64,000 nt of DNA, taken from positions 3,304,432 to 3,368,431 of the forward strand of contig NZ_CM001403.1 in assembly GCF_000166195.2 (NCBI RefSeq). Reading direction: 5' to 3'. The notes under the pieces are model-generated. The model searched no databases, was not told the DNA's origin, and saw only the letters and a program-made list of their open reading frames with translations. This DNA is from Mucilaginibacter paludis DSM 18603. Lineage in GTDB: Bacteria > Bacteroidota > Bacteroidia > Sphingobacteriales > Sphingobacteriaceae. Of this stretch, positions 24,627-33,882 are shown one piece after another. The first letter of the stretch is position 1; each line of letters begins with the position of its first letter. The position numbers and the translations under genes are program-made.

Positions 24627-26426
24627 TTAAAGATTCAGCCATTTTTTTCGCACAGCCAATTGCTCTGCGCTGGCCTTACCTGTATCGCTTATGCTATATT
24701 TTACTTGTTCATTTTTTGATAAAGTAATACTCAACTTGATTTCGATGCCATCGCGGTTTAAGTTCAGTTCAATTTGATCTCCGGGTTTCTTTTTGGCAAG
24801 GTATTTATCCAAATCGCTAACCGATGCACCGTCTATAGCCAGTAACTCATCATTAGCGCTTACACCCGCAACCCAGGCGGGGCTATTCCGGCTAATGCTC
24901 GCAATAATATTTCGCCCTGTAATAGGGGCCAGGCTTATGCCTAAAAAAGCATCATTACGGTTGGCTAAGGTATTAACCAGTTTATAACCGGCGTAGTTTA
25001 AGTAATTGTCGTAATCAATAACATCAACGCCGTTAATGTGTTTTTTATAAAAATCGTCCAGATTTTTACCAGTGAATTTTTCAAGGGCTATTTTGAATTC
25101 GGCATCGGTATAACCTCTTTTTTTCGCCTTGTAGTATTCATCGTACATATACTTCATTACATCATCCAAACACATTGTAGCTTTACTGGCATAAATAATC
25201 TCCAGATCGAGCAGCATAGCTATAGCAGCGCCTTTGTTGTAATAAGATATGGTGGTATTGGCAGAATTTTCATTCGGCCTGTAAAATTTAATCCAGGCAT
25301 CAAAACTGCCCTCGCTTACCGGTTGTATTTTTGAGCCGGGTTGATTATCAATCCCCGAAAGGTTATCGGCAACTATTTTAAGATGGTCATCCAGGGCATA
25401 CAAATTGGCACGCCTCATAATGAGGCTTTGGTAATAGGTGGTAAAGCCTTCGGCTATCCACAAATTAGTGGTATAGTTTTCTTTTTCATAATCAAACGGA
25501 CCCAAAGCAAAAGGCCTTAGCCTTTTAACGTTCCATAAATGGAAGTGCTCATGTGCCACCAGCACTAAAAAGTTATGGTAGGTGGCTTCATTGGTATAGC
25601 CATCGCGGGTAGCGCCCAGTACGGTTGAACTCAAATGCTCTAAACCGCCGCCGCCCTTAGCATAGTTATGCACAATAATAACATACCTTTTATTAGGGTT
25701 ATCGTTATAAATGGCTGTTTCTTGTTCTACAATTTTGGTAATATCCTTTTTTAGTCGGCCTTTATCATAGTTACCGCCCCCACACATGGCTACCTCATAC
25801 TTTACACCGGCGGCGTCAAAATCAAATACATCCTGGTTACCCACCTGGATAGGCGAATCAAACAAAGTATCGTAATCTGGAGAATACAAGGTAAATGGGT
25901 CGCCGCCAACAGCCTCCAGGCTTGTTGATACAGTTTTCCAGCCTTGATACGGGATGATATGAAGCGTTGACGGTTCATGCAGCATACCGTCGGGATACAT
26001 AAACATACCAGATGTTGAGAGGAAACCCTGCGAGGCATCAACAAGGCTGGTACGTACGGAAACCTCGAAACAATATACATCATAGCTAATTTTAACTGAT
26101 GATGCGCTACCACTTTCAATATGCCAGGTGTTTTTACTGGTTTTAGAGGCAGCAACCTTTTCACCGTTAGCCTCCGCAACAAAACCTTCCACATTTTTAG
26201 CAAATTCCCTTACCAGGTATGATCCCGGTGTCCATACAGGCATTTTAACATCTACAAAACCTTGTGTTAGCCCGGTGATGGTCATTTCAATATGCGTATA
26301 ATGAGCTTGTGCTTCAGGAAAGGTAACAGTATAATTAATTTTGCTTTGCATTATCGCTGCTGATGCGTTTAAATCCATTTTAATAAGTAGTATAATATAA
26401 AAAATACAGGAGAAGATTTTTTTCAT
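24627..26426 (-). CDS. M61 family metallopeptidase with PDZ domain
   Basis: This is an exported zinc aminopeptidase of the M61 (glycyl aminopeptidase) family. I chose the start MKKIFSC (599 aa) because it opens a signal peptide ending NASA; an in-frame ATG 15 codons earlier adds an unlikely extension. An N-terminal beta domain (about 25-180) precedes the catalytic domain with HEHFHLWNVKRLRP and the downstream glutamate helix LWIAEGFTTYYQSL. A C-terminal PDZ domain (about 490-575) has the loop NDAFLGISLAP and AGVSANDELLAIDG. It is divergent from the efflux operon regulator. Confidence 0.93.
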   Translation of the reverse strand: MKKIFSCIFYIILLIKMDLNASAAIMQSKINYTVTFPEAQAHYTHIEMTITGLTQGFVDVKMPVWTPGSYLVREFAKNVEGFVAEANGEKVAASKTSKNTWHIESGSASSVKISYDVYCFEVSVRTSLVDASQGFLSTSGMFMYPDGMLHEPSTLHIIPYQGWKTVSTSLEAVGGDPFTLYSPDYDTLFDSPIQVGNQDVFDFDAAGVKYEVAMCGGGNYDKGRLKKDITKIVEQETAIYNDNPNKRYVIIVHNYAKGGGGLEHLSSTVLGATRDGYTNEATYHNFLVLVAHEHFHLWNVKRLRPFALGPFDYEKENYTTNLWIAEGFTTYYQSLIMRRANLYALDDHLKIVADNLSGIDNQPGSKIQPVSEGSFDAWIKFYRPNENSANTTISYYNKGAAIAMLLDLEIIYASKATMCLDDVMKYMYDEYYKAKKRGYTDAEFKIALEKFTGKNLDDFYKKHINGVDVIDYDNYLNYAGYKLVNTLANRNDAFLGISLAPITGRNIIASISRNSPAWVAGVSANDELLAIDGASVSDLDKYLAKKKPGDQIELNLNRDGIEIKLSITLSKNEQVKYSISDTGKASAEQLAVRKKWLNL

Positions 26427-26530
26427 GACTGGCAAGTTTACGGAAAATGTGCATAAATAAAAACTGACCAATACGACAGTACAAACTGTAATATGGTTGA
26501 TACATACAACTATCTTCAGTTCAAACTAAA

Positions 26531-26538
26531 TAGCTTTG
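26531..26538 (+). promoter_or_regulatory. Predicted -7 element of the marR-efflux operon
   Basis: TAGCTTTG matches TAnnTTTG exactly and lies 23 bp before the TTG start of the regulator. I did not find a convincing TTG at the -33 distance, so this is a half-supported promoter. Confidence 0.4.
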
Positions 26539-26561
26539 TTGTTATAATTAACTACTGACCA

Positions 26562-27023
26562 TTGGACGAACCTATCTCGCGCAGATTAACGCAGCTGGCT
26601 AAAATATACCTCGGCGCTTTTTCAAACCATGTTGAGGAGCTTGATATTAACAGGTATCATTTTATATTACTGCTTATAGCGGAACATGAGGGCCAGTTAA
26701 CACAAAAAAAATTAGGCCAAATTACCGGTAAAGATAAATCGGCAATGGTAAATATCATCAACAGCCTTACTGATAAAGGCTATGTTTACCGGGAACTTAA
26801 CCCGGATGACAGGCGCGGGCAATTGATTAAAATAACAGAAAAAGCACAGCAGGATATCCCTGCCATACGCCAATCTTTCCAACTGCTTAACCATAAAGCA
26901 ACAGAGGGCATTAATTCTCAAAAATTAGATATATTTAACGAAGTACTCCAGCAAATGTCAGTCAACTTAATACCGCTGGCCTCAAAACGGGTATCCTTTC
27001 AGCTCAAAAAATCAAACCATTAA
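26562..27023 (+). CDS. MarR family transcriptional regulator
   Basis: This winged-helix regulator of 153 aa uses a TTG start, since no ATG or GTG gives the full domain. The MarR fold is visible: helix segment FHFILLLIAEHEGQLTQKKLG-like core (written in parts), recognition helix KSAMVNIINSLTDKGYV, and the wing RELNPDDRRGQLIKIT with the conserved DxR. It begins an operon with adaptor, RND pump and TolC genes (gaps 18, 5 and 14 bp), so it most likely represses that pump and responds to a small lipophilic ligand, as MarR proteins do. The ligand is unknown. Confidence 0.9.
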   Translation: MDEPISRRLTQLAKIYLGAFSNHVEELDINRYHFILLLIAEHEGQLTQKKLGQITGKDKSAMVNIINSLTDKGYVYRELNPDDRRGQLIKITEKAQQDIPAIRQSFQLLNHKATEGINSQKLDIFNEVLQQMSVNLIPLASKRVSFQLKKSNH

Positions 27024-27041
27024 TTTGCAAACCATCTTCAT

Positions 27042-28118
27042 ATGAAGCCAAAGTATATTATCTACCCTTTATTAATCTTATTGATAGGCTACCTTGTTTA
27101 CAATAAATTTTATGGCAGCAAAGCTAAAGAGGCCAGTGCATTGGCCGGTCCGGGCAAAAAAGGAAAAAAAGGCGGCCCGGTTCCGGTTAATGTAATGATC
27201 GTTAAAGATACAGCATTTAGCACTTCCATTGATGTAACCGGAACCATTGAAGCCAATGAGCAGGTGGAGCTGCGCAGCGAGACTGCTGGCAACATCACAG
27301 GTATTTATTTTAACGAAGGCGGCCACGTACAAAAGGGACAGTTGCTGGTAAAGGTTTATGATAAGGATCTGCAGGCTTCCTTAAAGCAAATACAAGTACA
27401 GATTAAGCTGGCCCAACAAACCGAGTACCGTAACAAGGTATTGTATAGCAAAGAAGCGATAAGCAAGGAGGAATATGATATATCGTTAACCTCGCTAAAC
27501 TCTTACCAGGCACAAGCCGACCTGGTGAAAGCCCAGATTAGTAAAACCGAGGTTCGGGCTCCATTTTCGGGCATTATCGGTTTAAGAAATATCAGCCCCG
27601 GCGGCTATCTTTCTCCCCAGGGATCCATCGCAACGCTTGTAAATATCGATCCGGCCAAAATAACCTTCTCTGTCCCCGAAAAATATTTATCGCTCATCCA
27701 CGTCAACAGCAAAATCAAATTTAATATAGAAAGCTCACGCCAAACATTTACCGGCGTGGTATACGCTATTGAGCCTAATATCGATATTACCTCCAGGTCA
27801 ATTACGCTCAGGGCAAGGGCCGACAACAAAACGGGCATATTAAAAGCGGGTAGTTTTGCCAAAATTCACTTTGATCTGGACCAAATACCGAAAACCATCA
27901 TGGTACCTACGGAGGCTGTTATCCCCGATATTAAAGGGAGCAATGTTTTTTTAGCTAAAAATGGGCTCGCCGTTCAAAAATCAATCAAAACGGATACCCG
28001 TACCGACGCCCAGCTACAGGTGGTGAGCGGTTTAAAAGCAGGCGACAGTTTAATTGTTAGCGGCATTATACAAATGCGGCCCAAAGTGGCTATCAAGGTT
28101 GTAAAAGTTATTAAGTAA
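27042..28118 (+). CDS. RND efflux periplasmic adaptor (membrane fusion protein)
   Basis: This is the periplasmic adaptor of a tripartite efflux pump, 358 aa. It is anchored by an N-terminal helix (about 4-21), followed by a Gly/Lys-rich linker (GPGKKGKKGG). The lipoyl-like half motifs ETAGNITGIYFNEGGHVQKGQ and KTEVRAPFSGIIGLRNISPGG flank a short alpha hairpin. Beta-barrel and membrane-proximal domains follow (LKAGSFAKIHF, VPTEAVIP). It links the RND permease downstream to TolC. The gap to the permease gene is 5 bp, which suggests translational coupling. Confidence 0.93.
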   Translation: MKPKYIIYPLLILLIGYLVYNKFYGSKAKEASALAGPGKKGKKGGPVPVNVMIVKDTAFSTSIDVTGTIEANEQVELRSETAGNITGIYFNEGGHVQKGQLLVKVYDKDLQASLKQIQVQIKLAQQTEYRNKVLYSKEAISKEEYDISLTSLNSYQAQADLVKAQISKTEVRAPFSGIIGLRNISPGGYLSPQGSIATLVNIDPAKITFSVPEKYLSLIHVNSKIKFNIESSRQTFTGVVYAIEPNIDITSRSITLRARADNKTGILKAGSFAKIHFDLDQIPKTIMVPTEAVIPDIKGSNVFLAKNGLAVQKSIKTDTRTDAQLQVVSGLKAGDSLIVSGIIQMRPKVAIKVVKVIK

Positions 28119-28123
28119 AACTT

Positions 28124-31100
28124 ATGAGTTTATCCTCTATCAGTATAAAAAGGCCGGTTTTGGCCACCGTGCTATCCATTGTTATTGTGGTGTTCGGTAT
28201 TATCGGTTATAACTTTTTGGGGGTCAGGGATTTTCCTTCCGTCGATCCGCCCATCATCACTGTAACTACCAGCTATTCGGGTGCAAACTCGGATGTAATA
28301 GAATCGCAGATAACCGAACCGCTCGAGAAGGTAATTAACGGTATCCCGGGCATTCGTAACATCTCATCAACAAGCTCCGTTGGTTCCAGTAATATCACCG
28401 TTGAGTTTAACCTGGATGCCGACCTGGAAACCGCGGCTAATGACGTGCGCGACAAGGTAGGGCAGGCCCAAAGGCAGTTACCACAGGATATTGACGCGCC
28501 CCCGGTGGTAACCAAGGCCGATGCCAACGCCGACCAGATTATTACCCTGACCGTAAGCAGCAATACCCGTAATATTTTGCAGATTGACGATTATGCAGAA
28601 AACGTTTTACAACAGGCCCTGCAAACCATACCAGGTGTAAGCTCTGTAAACGTACAAGGGCAGCGCCAATATGCCATGCGTTTATGGATCGACCCCACCA
28701 AACTAACGGCGCTCGGTTTAGCTGCAAGCGACATCAGCGCGGCCTTGAACAAAGAGAACGTGGAGCTGCCTGCCGGTAAAATTGAAGGAAACACCACTGA
28801 GTTAACCATACGTGCCTTAGGTAAGTTAACTACCGAAAAAGACTTTAACAACCTGATATTAAAAGCCGACAGTGCACATGTAATTCACTTCAGCGATGTT
28901 GGCTATGCTATTTTAGGAGCTTCAAACGAAGAAACGGGCTTAAAAGAATCAGGCATACCCGAAGTGGGTTTGGCCATTGTGCCACAGCCGGGAGCCAACT
29001 ATGTACAGATAGCCAAAGATTTTTATAAACGGCTCGACCAGGTGAAGAAGGACCTGCCGCCCGATATTAAGGTGGAGGTAGCGCTGGATAATACCCGCTT
29101 TATCAACCAATCCATCTCCGAGGTTGAAGAAACCTTATTGATATCATTTGTACTGGTAGTGATCATCATCTACCTTTTCTTCCGCGACTGGCTTATCGCC
29201 TTCAGGCCGCTGATCGATATACCTGTATCGCTGATCGGTACATTTTTTATAATGTACGCTTTCGGCTTCTCTATCAATATATTAACCCTGTTAGGTATTG
29301 TGCTGGCAACCGGCTTGGTGGTGGATGATGGTATTGTGGTAACCGAGAATATTTATAAAAAGGTGGAAGAGGGTATGCCGATCAGAAAAGCAGCCTTTGA
29401 GGGGTCAGCCGAGATATTTTTTGCGGTTATATCAACTTCGGTAACGCTGGCAGCGGTGTTTTTGCCCATTGTATTTTTACCGGGCTTTACAGGGCGCTTG
29501 TTCCGCGAATTTGCGGTAGTAGTGGCGGGTTCAGTGTTGATTTCGGCATTTGTATCGCTGTCGTTAACCCCGATGCTGAACGTTAAGCTGATCCGTAAAA
29601 ATCAAAAGAAATCCAGGTTTTACGAAAAAACCGAGCCTTTCTTTGTTTACATGACAACGTCGTATACCGATTCGCTTGTTAAATTCATGAAACGCAAATG
29701 GGTGTCGGTAGTTATCCTGCTGGGCTCGTTCGTTATTATCTTTTTTACCTACAAAGCCCTCCCTTCTGAATTGGCCCCGCTTGACGACCGGAGTTTGCTC
29801 AGGATGTCGGTTACAGGCCCCGAAGGCGCATCGTACGAGTTCATGTCCAAATACATGGACAAGGTATCCAGGGTAGTTGAAGATTCCATTCCCGAAGCAA
29901 AAGTTAATATTACTTACGTAGCTCCCGGTAACGGCGGCGCAGTAAATACGGGTTTTGGCCGCGTTGGCCTGGTTACGCCGGATGAACGTACACGTACACA
30001 GCAGCAATTAGCCGATTATTTAACCAAAAAGCTTTCGCGGATGCCCGATGCCCGTACCTTTGTGATACAGGAACAAACCATCAGCGGCGGTGGTAGCGGC
30101 GCCAAAACATCGCTGCCAGTACAATTTGTAATCCAGAACCAGGATTTTGAACAACTGCGGAAAGTGTTGCCCTCGTTTTTAGCCGAGGCGAATAAAAGCA
30201 CGGTATTCCAGGGAGTGGATGTAAATCTTAAGTTTACCAAGCCGCAGTTATCCATCGTTACTGACCGTGACAGGGCCCGCGACCTTGGCGTTTCGGTGAG
30301 CGACATTGCTCAAACGCTCCAATTGTATTATAGTGCCGGCCGTTTAGATTATTTCCTGATCAGCGGCAAGCAGTACCAGGTAATTGCACAGGTTGACCGT
30401 GCCAACCGCGATAAGCCGCTCGATCTGGCTTCGGTTTACGTACGCAACGCAGCAGGTAAACTAATCCAGTTGGATAACGTGGTAAAAATGACCGAGAACT
30501 CAACTCCGCCATCCATTTATCACTTTAACAGGTTTAAATCGGCAACGGTATCAGCAGGCCTGGCGCCTGGCCGCACCATTGGCGATGGTATTGCCGAGAT
30601 GCAACGTATTGCTAAAGATGTGATTAAAGATCCGTCCTTTAGCTCAGACCTGGCCGGCCCTTCCCGGGATTATGCCGAAAGCTCATCCAATATTCTATAT
30701 GCCTTTGCGTTTGCCCTTTTGTTGATCTATCTGGTACTGGCCGCACAATTTGAGAGTTTTATAGATCCTTTTGTAGTGATGTTAACCGTACCGCTGGCTA
30801 TTGCCGGGGCATTTTTATCTCTATGGCTGTTTAACCAAACGCTCAATATCTTCAGCGAAATCGGTATGATCACCCTGGTAGGTTTGGTAACCAAAAACGG
30901 TATTTTGATAGTTGAGTTTGCTAACCAGCGGATGGAACATGGCCTGTCTAAGCTTGACGCCGTGATTGAATCGGCCACATCGCGTTTAAGGCCTATCTTA
31001 ATGACAAGTTTAGCTGTAGTGCTGGGCGCTATACCTATAGCCTTCGCTTTAGGAGCGGGCGCTAAAAGCCGGGTATCTTTAGGGATTGTAATTATGGGTG

Positions 31101-31252
31101 GGATGCTCTTCTCGTTGGTGTTAACCTTATATGTTATCCCAATGATGTATGTCATTTTTTCGCCCAGCGTAAAACGCAATCCTGATGATGAGCCTGAGGA
31201 AGAAATAACACAACCTGAAGTAAAAGGGCTTTTACTTGAACATAATTCATAA
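28124..31252 (+). CDS. RND efflux pump permease (AcrB/MexB-like, HAE-1)
   Basis: This proton-driven inner-membrane drug exporter has 1042 aa, the usual size. It has 12 helices and two large periplasmic loops. The N terminus ISIKRPVLATVLSIVIVVFG, the helix 4 proton-relay aspartates in GLVVDDGIVVTENI (about 405) and the second-half motif LVGLVTKNGILIVEFANQ (about 925) are diagnostic. HAE-1 pumps export hydrophobic drugs, dyes, detergents or solvents; the particular substrates cannot be told. Regulator, adaptor and outer-membrane channel genes are adjacent, giving a complete pump. Confidence 0.95.
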   Translation: MSLSSISIKRPVLATVLSIVIVVFGIIGYNFLGVRDFPSVDPPIITVTTSYSGANSDVIESQITEPLEKVINGIPGIRNISSTSSVGSSNITVEFNLDADLETAANDVRDKVGQAQRQLPQDIDAPPVVTKADANADQIITLTVSSNTRNILQIDDYAENVLQQALQTIPGVSSVNVQGQRQYAMRLWIDPTKLTALGLAASDISAALNKENVELPAGKIEGNTTELTIRALGKLTTEKDFNNLILKADSAHVIHFSDVGYAILGASNEETGLKESGIPEVGLAIVPQPGANYVQIAKDFYKRLDQVKKDLPPDIKVEVALDNTRFINQSISEVEETLLISFVLVVIIIYLFFRDWLIAFRPLIDIPVSLIGTFFIMYAFGFSINILTLLGIVLATGLVVDDGIVVTENIYKKVEEGMPIRKAAFEGSAEIFFAVISTSVTLAAVFLPIVFLPGFTGRLFREFAVVVAGSVLISAFVSLSLTPMLNVKLIRKNQKKSRFYEKTEPFFVYMTTSYTDSLVKFMKRKWVSVVILLGSFVIIFFTYKALPSELAPLDDRSLLRMSVTGPEGASYEFMSKYMDKVSRVVEDSIPEAKVNITYVAPGNGGAVNTGFGRVGLVTPDERTRTQQQLADYLTKKLSRMPDARTFVIQEQTISGGGSGAKTSLPVQFVIQNQDFEQLRKVLPSFLAEANKSTVFQGVDVNLKFTKPQLSIVTDRDRARDLGVSVSDIAQTLQLYYSAGRLDYFLISGKQYQVIAQVDRANRDKPLDLASVYVRNAAGKLIQLDNVVKMTENSTPPSIYHFNRFKSATVSAGLAPGRTIGDGIAEMQRIAKDVIKDPSFSSDLAGPSRDYAESSSNILYAFAFALLLIYLVLAAQFESFIDPFVVMLTVPLAIAGAFLSLWLFNQTLNIFSEIGMITLVGLVTKNGILIVEFANQRMEHGLSKLDAVIESATSRLRPILMTSLAVVLGAIPIAFALGAGAKSRVSLGIVIMGGMLFSLVLTLYVIPMMYVIFSPSVKRNPDDEPEEEITQPEVKGLLLEHNS

Positions 31253-31266
31253 TTGAAATTATAACG

Positions 31267-32598
31267 ATGAAACTTTTTAATATTAGGCTGTTCCTGTTTG
31301 TTGGCTTTTCTGCAACGTTTGTTGCCAATGCGCAAACAGCATCCTTGCTCACTTTGAAGGATGCTGTAGAAATTGCGCTGAAAAACAACTATAACATTAA
31401 ACTGTCTGCCAACAATACTACAATTGCCAAAAACAATGTTACCATAGGTAACGCAGGTATGTTACCTTCGGTAACGGGCGATTTATCTACAACAAACAGC
31501 ATCCAGGACACCCGGCAAACCAAGGTTGATGCATCGGGAAACACAACGGTAACGCAAATCAACGGCGCAAACAACAGCACCGTTAACTATGGCGTTAGCT
31601 TAAACTGGACCATTTTTAATGGCTTCGCCATGTTTGCCAATTACGACCAGTTAAAGCAACTGAACCAACTTAGTGAGGTAGCCGCCCGCGATACGATACA
31701 AAAAACCATAGCCGACGTAATAACCACGTACTATGACCTGGTGAACCAGGACCAACAGGTAAGAGCCCTTAAAGGAGCCATAGCTATATCACGTACGCAG
31801 CTACGCTATGCCAATGATAAATTTCAGGTTGGCCGGGCTTCACGCCTGGATGTTTTAAATGCCGAGGTGAATGTAAATACCGATACATCAAGCCTGCTTA
31901 CACAAATCCAGCAATATAAATCCATCCAGATCAGGATGAATCAACTGATGGTGCGCGATTTACAAACCGACTTTACCGTTATTGATACCATTGTAATTGA
32001 CCAGAAACTTAAGCTGGGGGATATACTGAGCCAGGCACAAACAGCTAATCCCGAAATATTGATCGCCCAGTTGAACAGATCATTGGCCGAAACAAACTTA
32101 CGGCAGGTAAAAGCCACGCGGTACCCAGTAGTAGGCGTATCAACAGGCTACGGTTTTACCGATAGCAAAACCCCGGCCGGATTTGCCCGTCAGCAAAATT
32201 CAAAAGGTTTAAACTACGGGCTTACCGCATCCGTTAATATTTTTGATGGTCTTAACCAATGGCGCCGCGAACGAAATGCCAAACTACAAATTGACAATGC
32301 CGCTATCAGCGTAAGCAAAACCAAACAAGCTATTGAGGCTCAAATTAATAATTATTATGTAAGTTACCTCTATGGCCTTGATCTGGTAAAATTAAACCAG
32401 TCCAACGTGGTCATCGCCAAGCGGAATCTGGATATTTCCCTGGAGAAATACAAACTGGGCAACATCACTCCGCTGGAGATCAGGGAAGCGCAAAAAAACT
32501 ACCTCGACGCACAATCAAGGTATTTCCAGGCCCAATATCAAGCCAAATCGTCAGAAATAACCTTGAAAGAAATCACAAATAGCATTAACATTCAATAG
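31267..32598 (+). CDS. TolC family outer membrane efflux protein
   Basis: This outer-membrane channel of 443 aa has a signal peptide (1-23, ending VANAQ). Two OEP repeats follow, each with long helices and a beta segment: LTLKDAVEIALKNNYNIKLS near residue 28 and LKLGDILSQAQTANPEILIAQ near residue 245. Alternating Gln/Asn-rich helices carry the typical QVGRASRLDVLNAEV and KLGNITPLEIREAQ turns. It completes the efflux operon, starting 14 bp after the permease. The receiver gene 42 bp later may be co-transcribed. Confidence 0.93.
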   Translation: MKLFNIRLFLFVGFSATFVANAQTASLLTLKDAVEIALKNNYNIKLSANNTTIAKNNVTIGNAGMLPSVTGDLSTTNSIQDTRQTKVDASGNTTVTQINGANNSTVNYGVSLNWTIFNGFAMFANYDQLKQLNQLSEVAARDTIQKTIADVITTYYDLVNQDQQVRALKGAIAISRTQLRYANDKFQVGRASRLDVLNAEVNVNTDTSSLLTQIQQYKSIQIRMNQLMVRDLQTDFTVIDTIVIDQKLKLGDILSQAQTANPEILIAQLNRSLAETNLRQVKATRYPVVGVSTGYGFTDSKTPAGFARQQNSKGLNYGLTASVNIFDGLNQWRRERNAKLQIDNAAISVSKTKQAIEAQINNYYVSYLYGLDLVKLNQSNVVIAKRNLDISLEKYKLGNITPLEIREAQKNYLDAQSRYFQAQYQAKSSEITLKEITNSINIQ

Positions 32599-32640
32599 TA
32601 ATTTCGCTATTTTAATATAAAGCACTATTTTTGAAAGGTG

Positions 32641-33027
32641 ATGGAGTCAAAATGCTATAATTTATGCCTTCTGATTGACGATAATTTTATCGATAACTTT
32701 GTTACGAGAAAAATTTTAGAAAGCGGCAACTTCGCCAAAGAAATTGTTGTTTATCAATCCGCACCTGAAGCTATCCAAGCCTTAAAAGACAAAAAGATTG
32801 TTCCAGATGTGATTTTTTTAGATATCCGGATGCCTTTAATGGATGGTTTTGCTTTTTTAGATGAATATGATAAGTTAGTGATAGACCACAAACAGGATAT
32901 TAAGATTTTTATGCTTTCATCTTCTTTGGATCCGGTGGATTTCCGCCTATCCACTCAAAATAAATATATAACCCAATTTATACACAAGCCCATTACCCAT
33001 AAAGTTTTGGAAGCCATTTGTATATGA
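32641..33027 (+). CDS. Single-domain response regulator (receiver only)
   Basis: This cytoplasmic receiver domain of about 128 aa has no output domain. The acidic pair is in LLIDDNFIDN, the phospho-acceptor Asp in VIFLDIRMPLMDG (about residue 62), the switch residue in MLSSS, and the conserved Lys in FIHKPIT. ATG 32641 is preferred to the GTG one codon earlier. Its stop overlaps the next start in ATGA. Lone receivers often shuttle phosphate to an HPt protein or act on a partner protein; the partner is unknown. Coupling to a sugar-kinase-like gene is unusual. Confidence 0.88.
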   Translation: MESKCYNLCLLIDDNFIDNFVTRKILESGNFAKEIVVYQSAPEAIQALKDKKIVPDVIFLDIRMPLMDGFAFLDEYDKLVIDHKQDIKIFMLSSSLDPVDFRLSTQNKYITQFIHKPITHKVLEAICI

Positions 33028-33881
33028 TCATTGTTGCCGATAGCGGTTCTTCAAAAACAGATTGGTTAATTGAATGCCCCGGCTCGGAGCCGCAGGAGTT
33101 TAGAACTTCGGGGTTAAACCCCTATTTTTTAACCGAAAAAGAAATTATTAAGGTGATCCAGTCGCAGGGTAGTGCATTTGTAAAAATGGCTCCCCAGGTG
33201 AGCGAGGTCTATTTTTTTGGCGCCGGTTGCTCCAGCCCCGATAGGCGCGAAATGGTATCGAACGCCCTTAGCCACCTATTTTCTAAAGCATTTGTAAGCG
33301 TTGATAGCGACCTGTTAGGGTCTGCTTATGCAACCTGCGGGCACGCCAAAGGCTTTTGTTGCGTTTTAGGCACCGGCTCAAACATCTCGTATTTTGATGG
33401 CGAGGAGATTTACGAAGGCAAGCACGGCCTCGGTTTTGTTTTAGGCGACGAGGGCTCGGGGAGCTGGTTTGGCAAGGTGCTGGTAACCGATTTTTTATAT
33501 GGCAACATGCCAAAAGAAATAAGCGACCTATTTTACCAACAATACAAAATTGACAAAGAGCTTATCATCAAAAACGTTTATCAAAAACCGGGCGCTAACT
33601 CTTACTTAGCATCTTTTACCAAATTTTTGAGCGAAATAAAATCAACCGCTTACAGCCAGGAAATAATAAAAAGGGGCCTTTCGGAATTTGTAGAGAACTG
33701 CATCAAAACCTACCCCGATTATCCCGACTATAACTGCCATTTTGTAGGCTCGATAGCCTACCATTTCGGAGACGAACTAAGAGATATCTGTGCTCAAAGC
33801 GGCGTGCATGTAGGCAAAATCATCAAGCAGCCCATTCGCGATCTGCTTGAGTTTGTAAAGGCCAGGAATAACGCTTCATAA
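33024..33881 (+). CDS. BadF/BadG family ATPase, N-acetylglucosamine kinase-like
   Basis: This is an ASKHA-fold kinase of 285 aa from ATG 33024; an ATG two codons earlier is possible. The phosphate-1 loop is VADSGSSKTDWLI, phosphate-2 and adenosine motifs are LGTGSNISYFDG and GLGFVLGDEGSGSW, and HFVGSIAYHFG lies near the end. The closest known type is N-acetylglucosamine (or glucosamine) kinase, which returns amino sugars from wall turnover to metabolism. The start codon overlaps the receiver stop (ATGA), implying translational coupling. murQ, another wall-recycling gene, is in the window but 22 kb away. Confidence 0.85.
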   Translation: MIIVADSGSSKTDWLIECPGSEPQEFRTSGLNPYFLTEKEIIKVIQSQGSAFVKMAPQVSEVYFFGAGCSSPDRREMVSNALSHLFSKAFVSVDSDLLGSAYATCGHAKGFCCVLGTGSNISYFDGEEIYEGKHGLGFVLGDEGSGSWFGKVLVTDFLYGNMPKEISDLFYQQYKIDKELIIKNVYQKPGANSYLASFTKFLSEIKSTAYSQEIIKRGLSEFVENCIKTYPDYPDYNCHFVGSIAYHFGDELRDICAQSGVHVGKIIKQPIRDLLEFVKARNNAS

Positions 33882-33882
33882 A

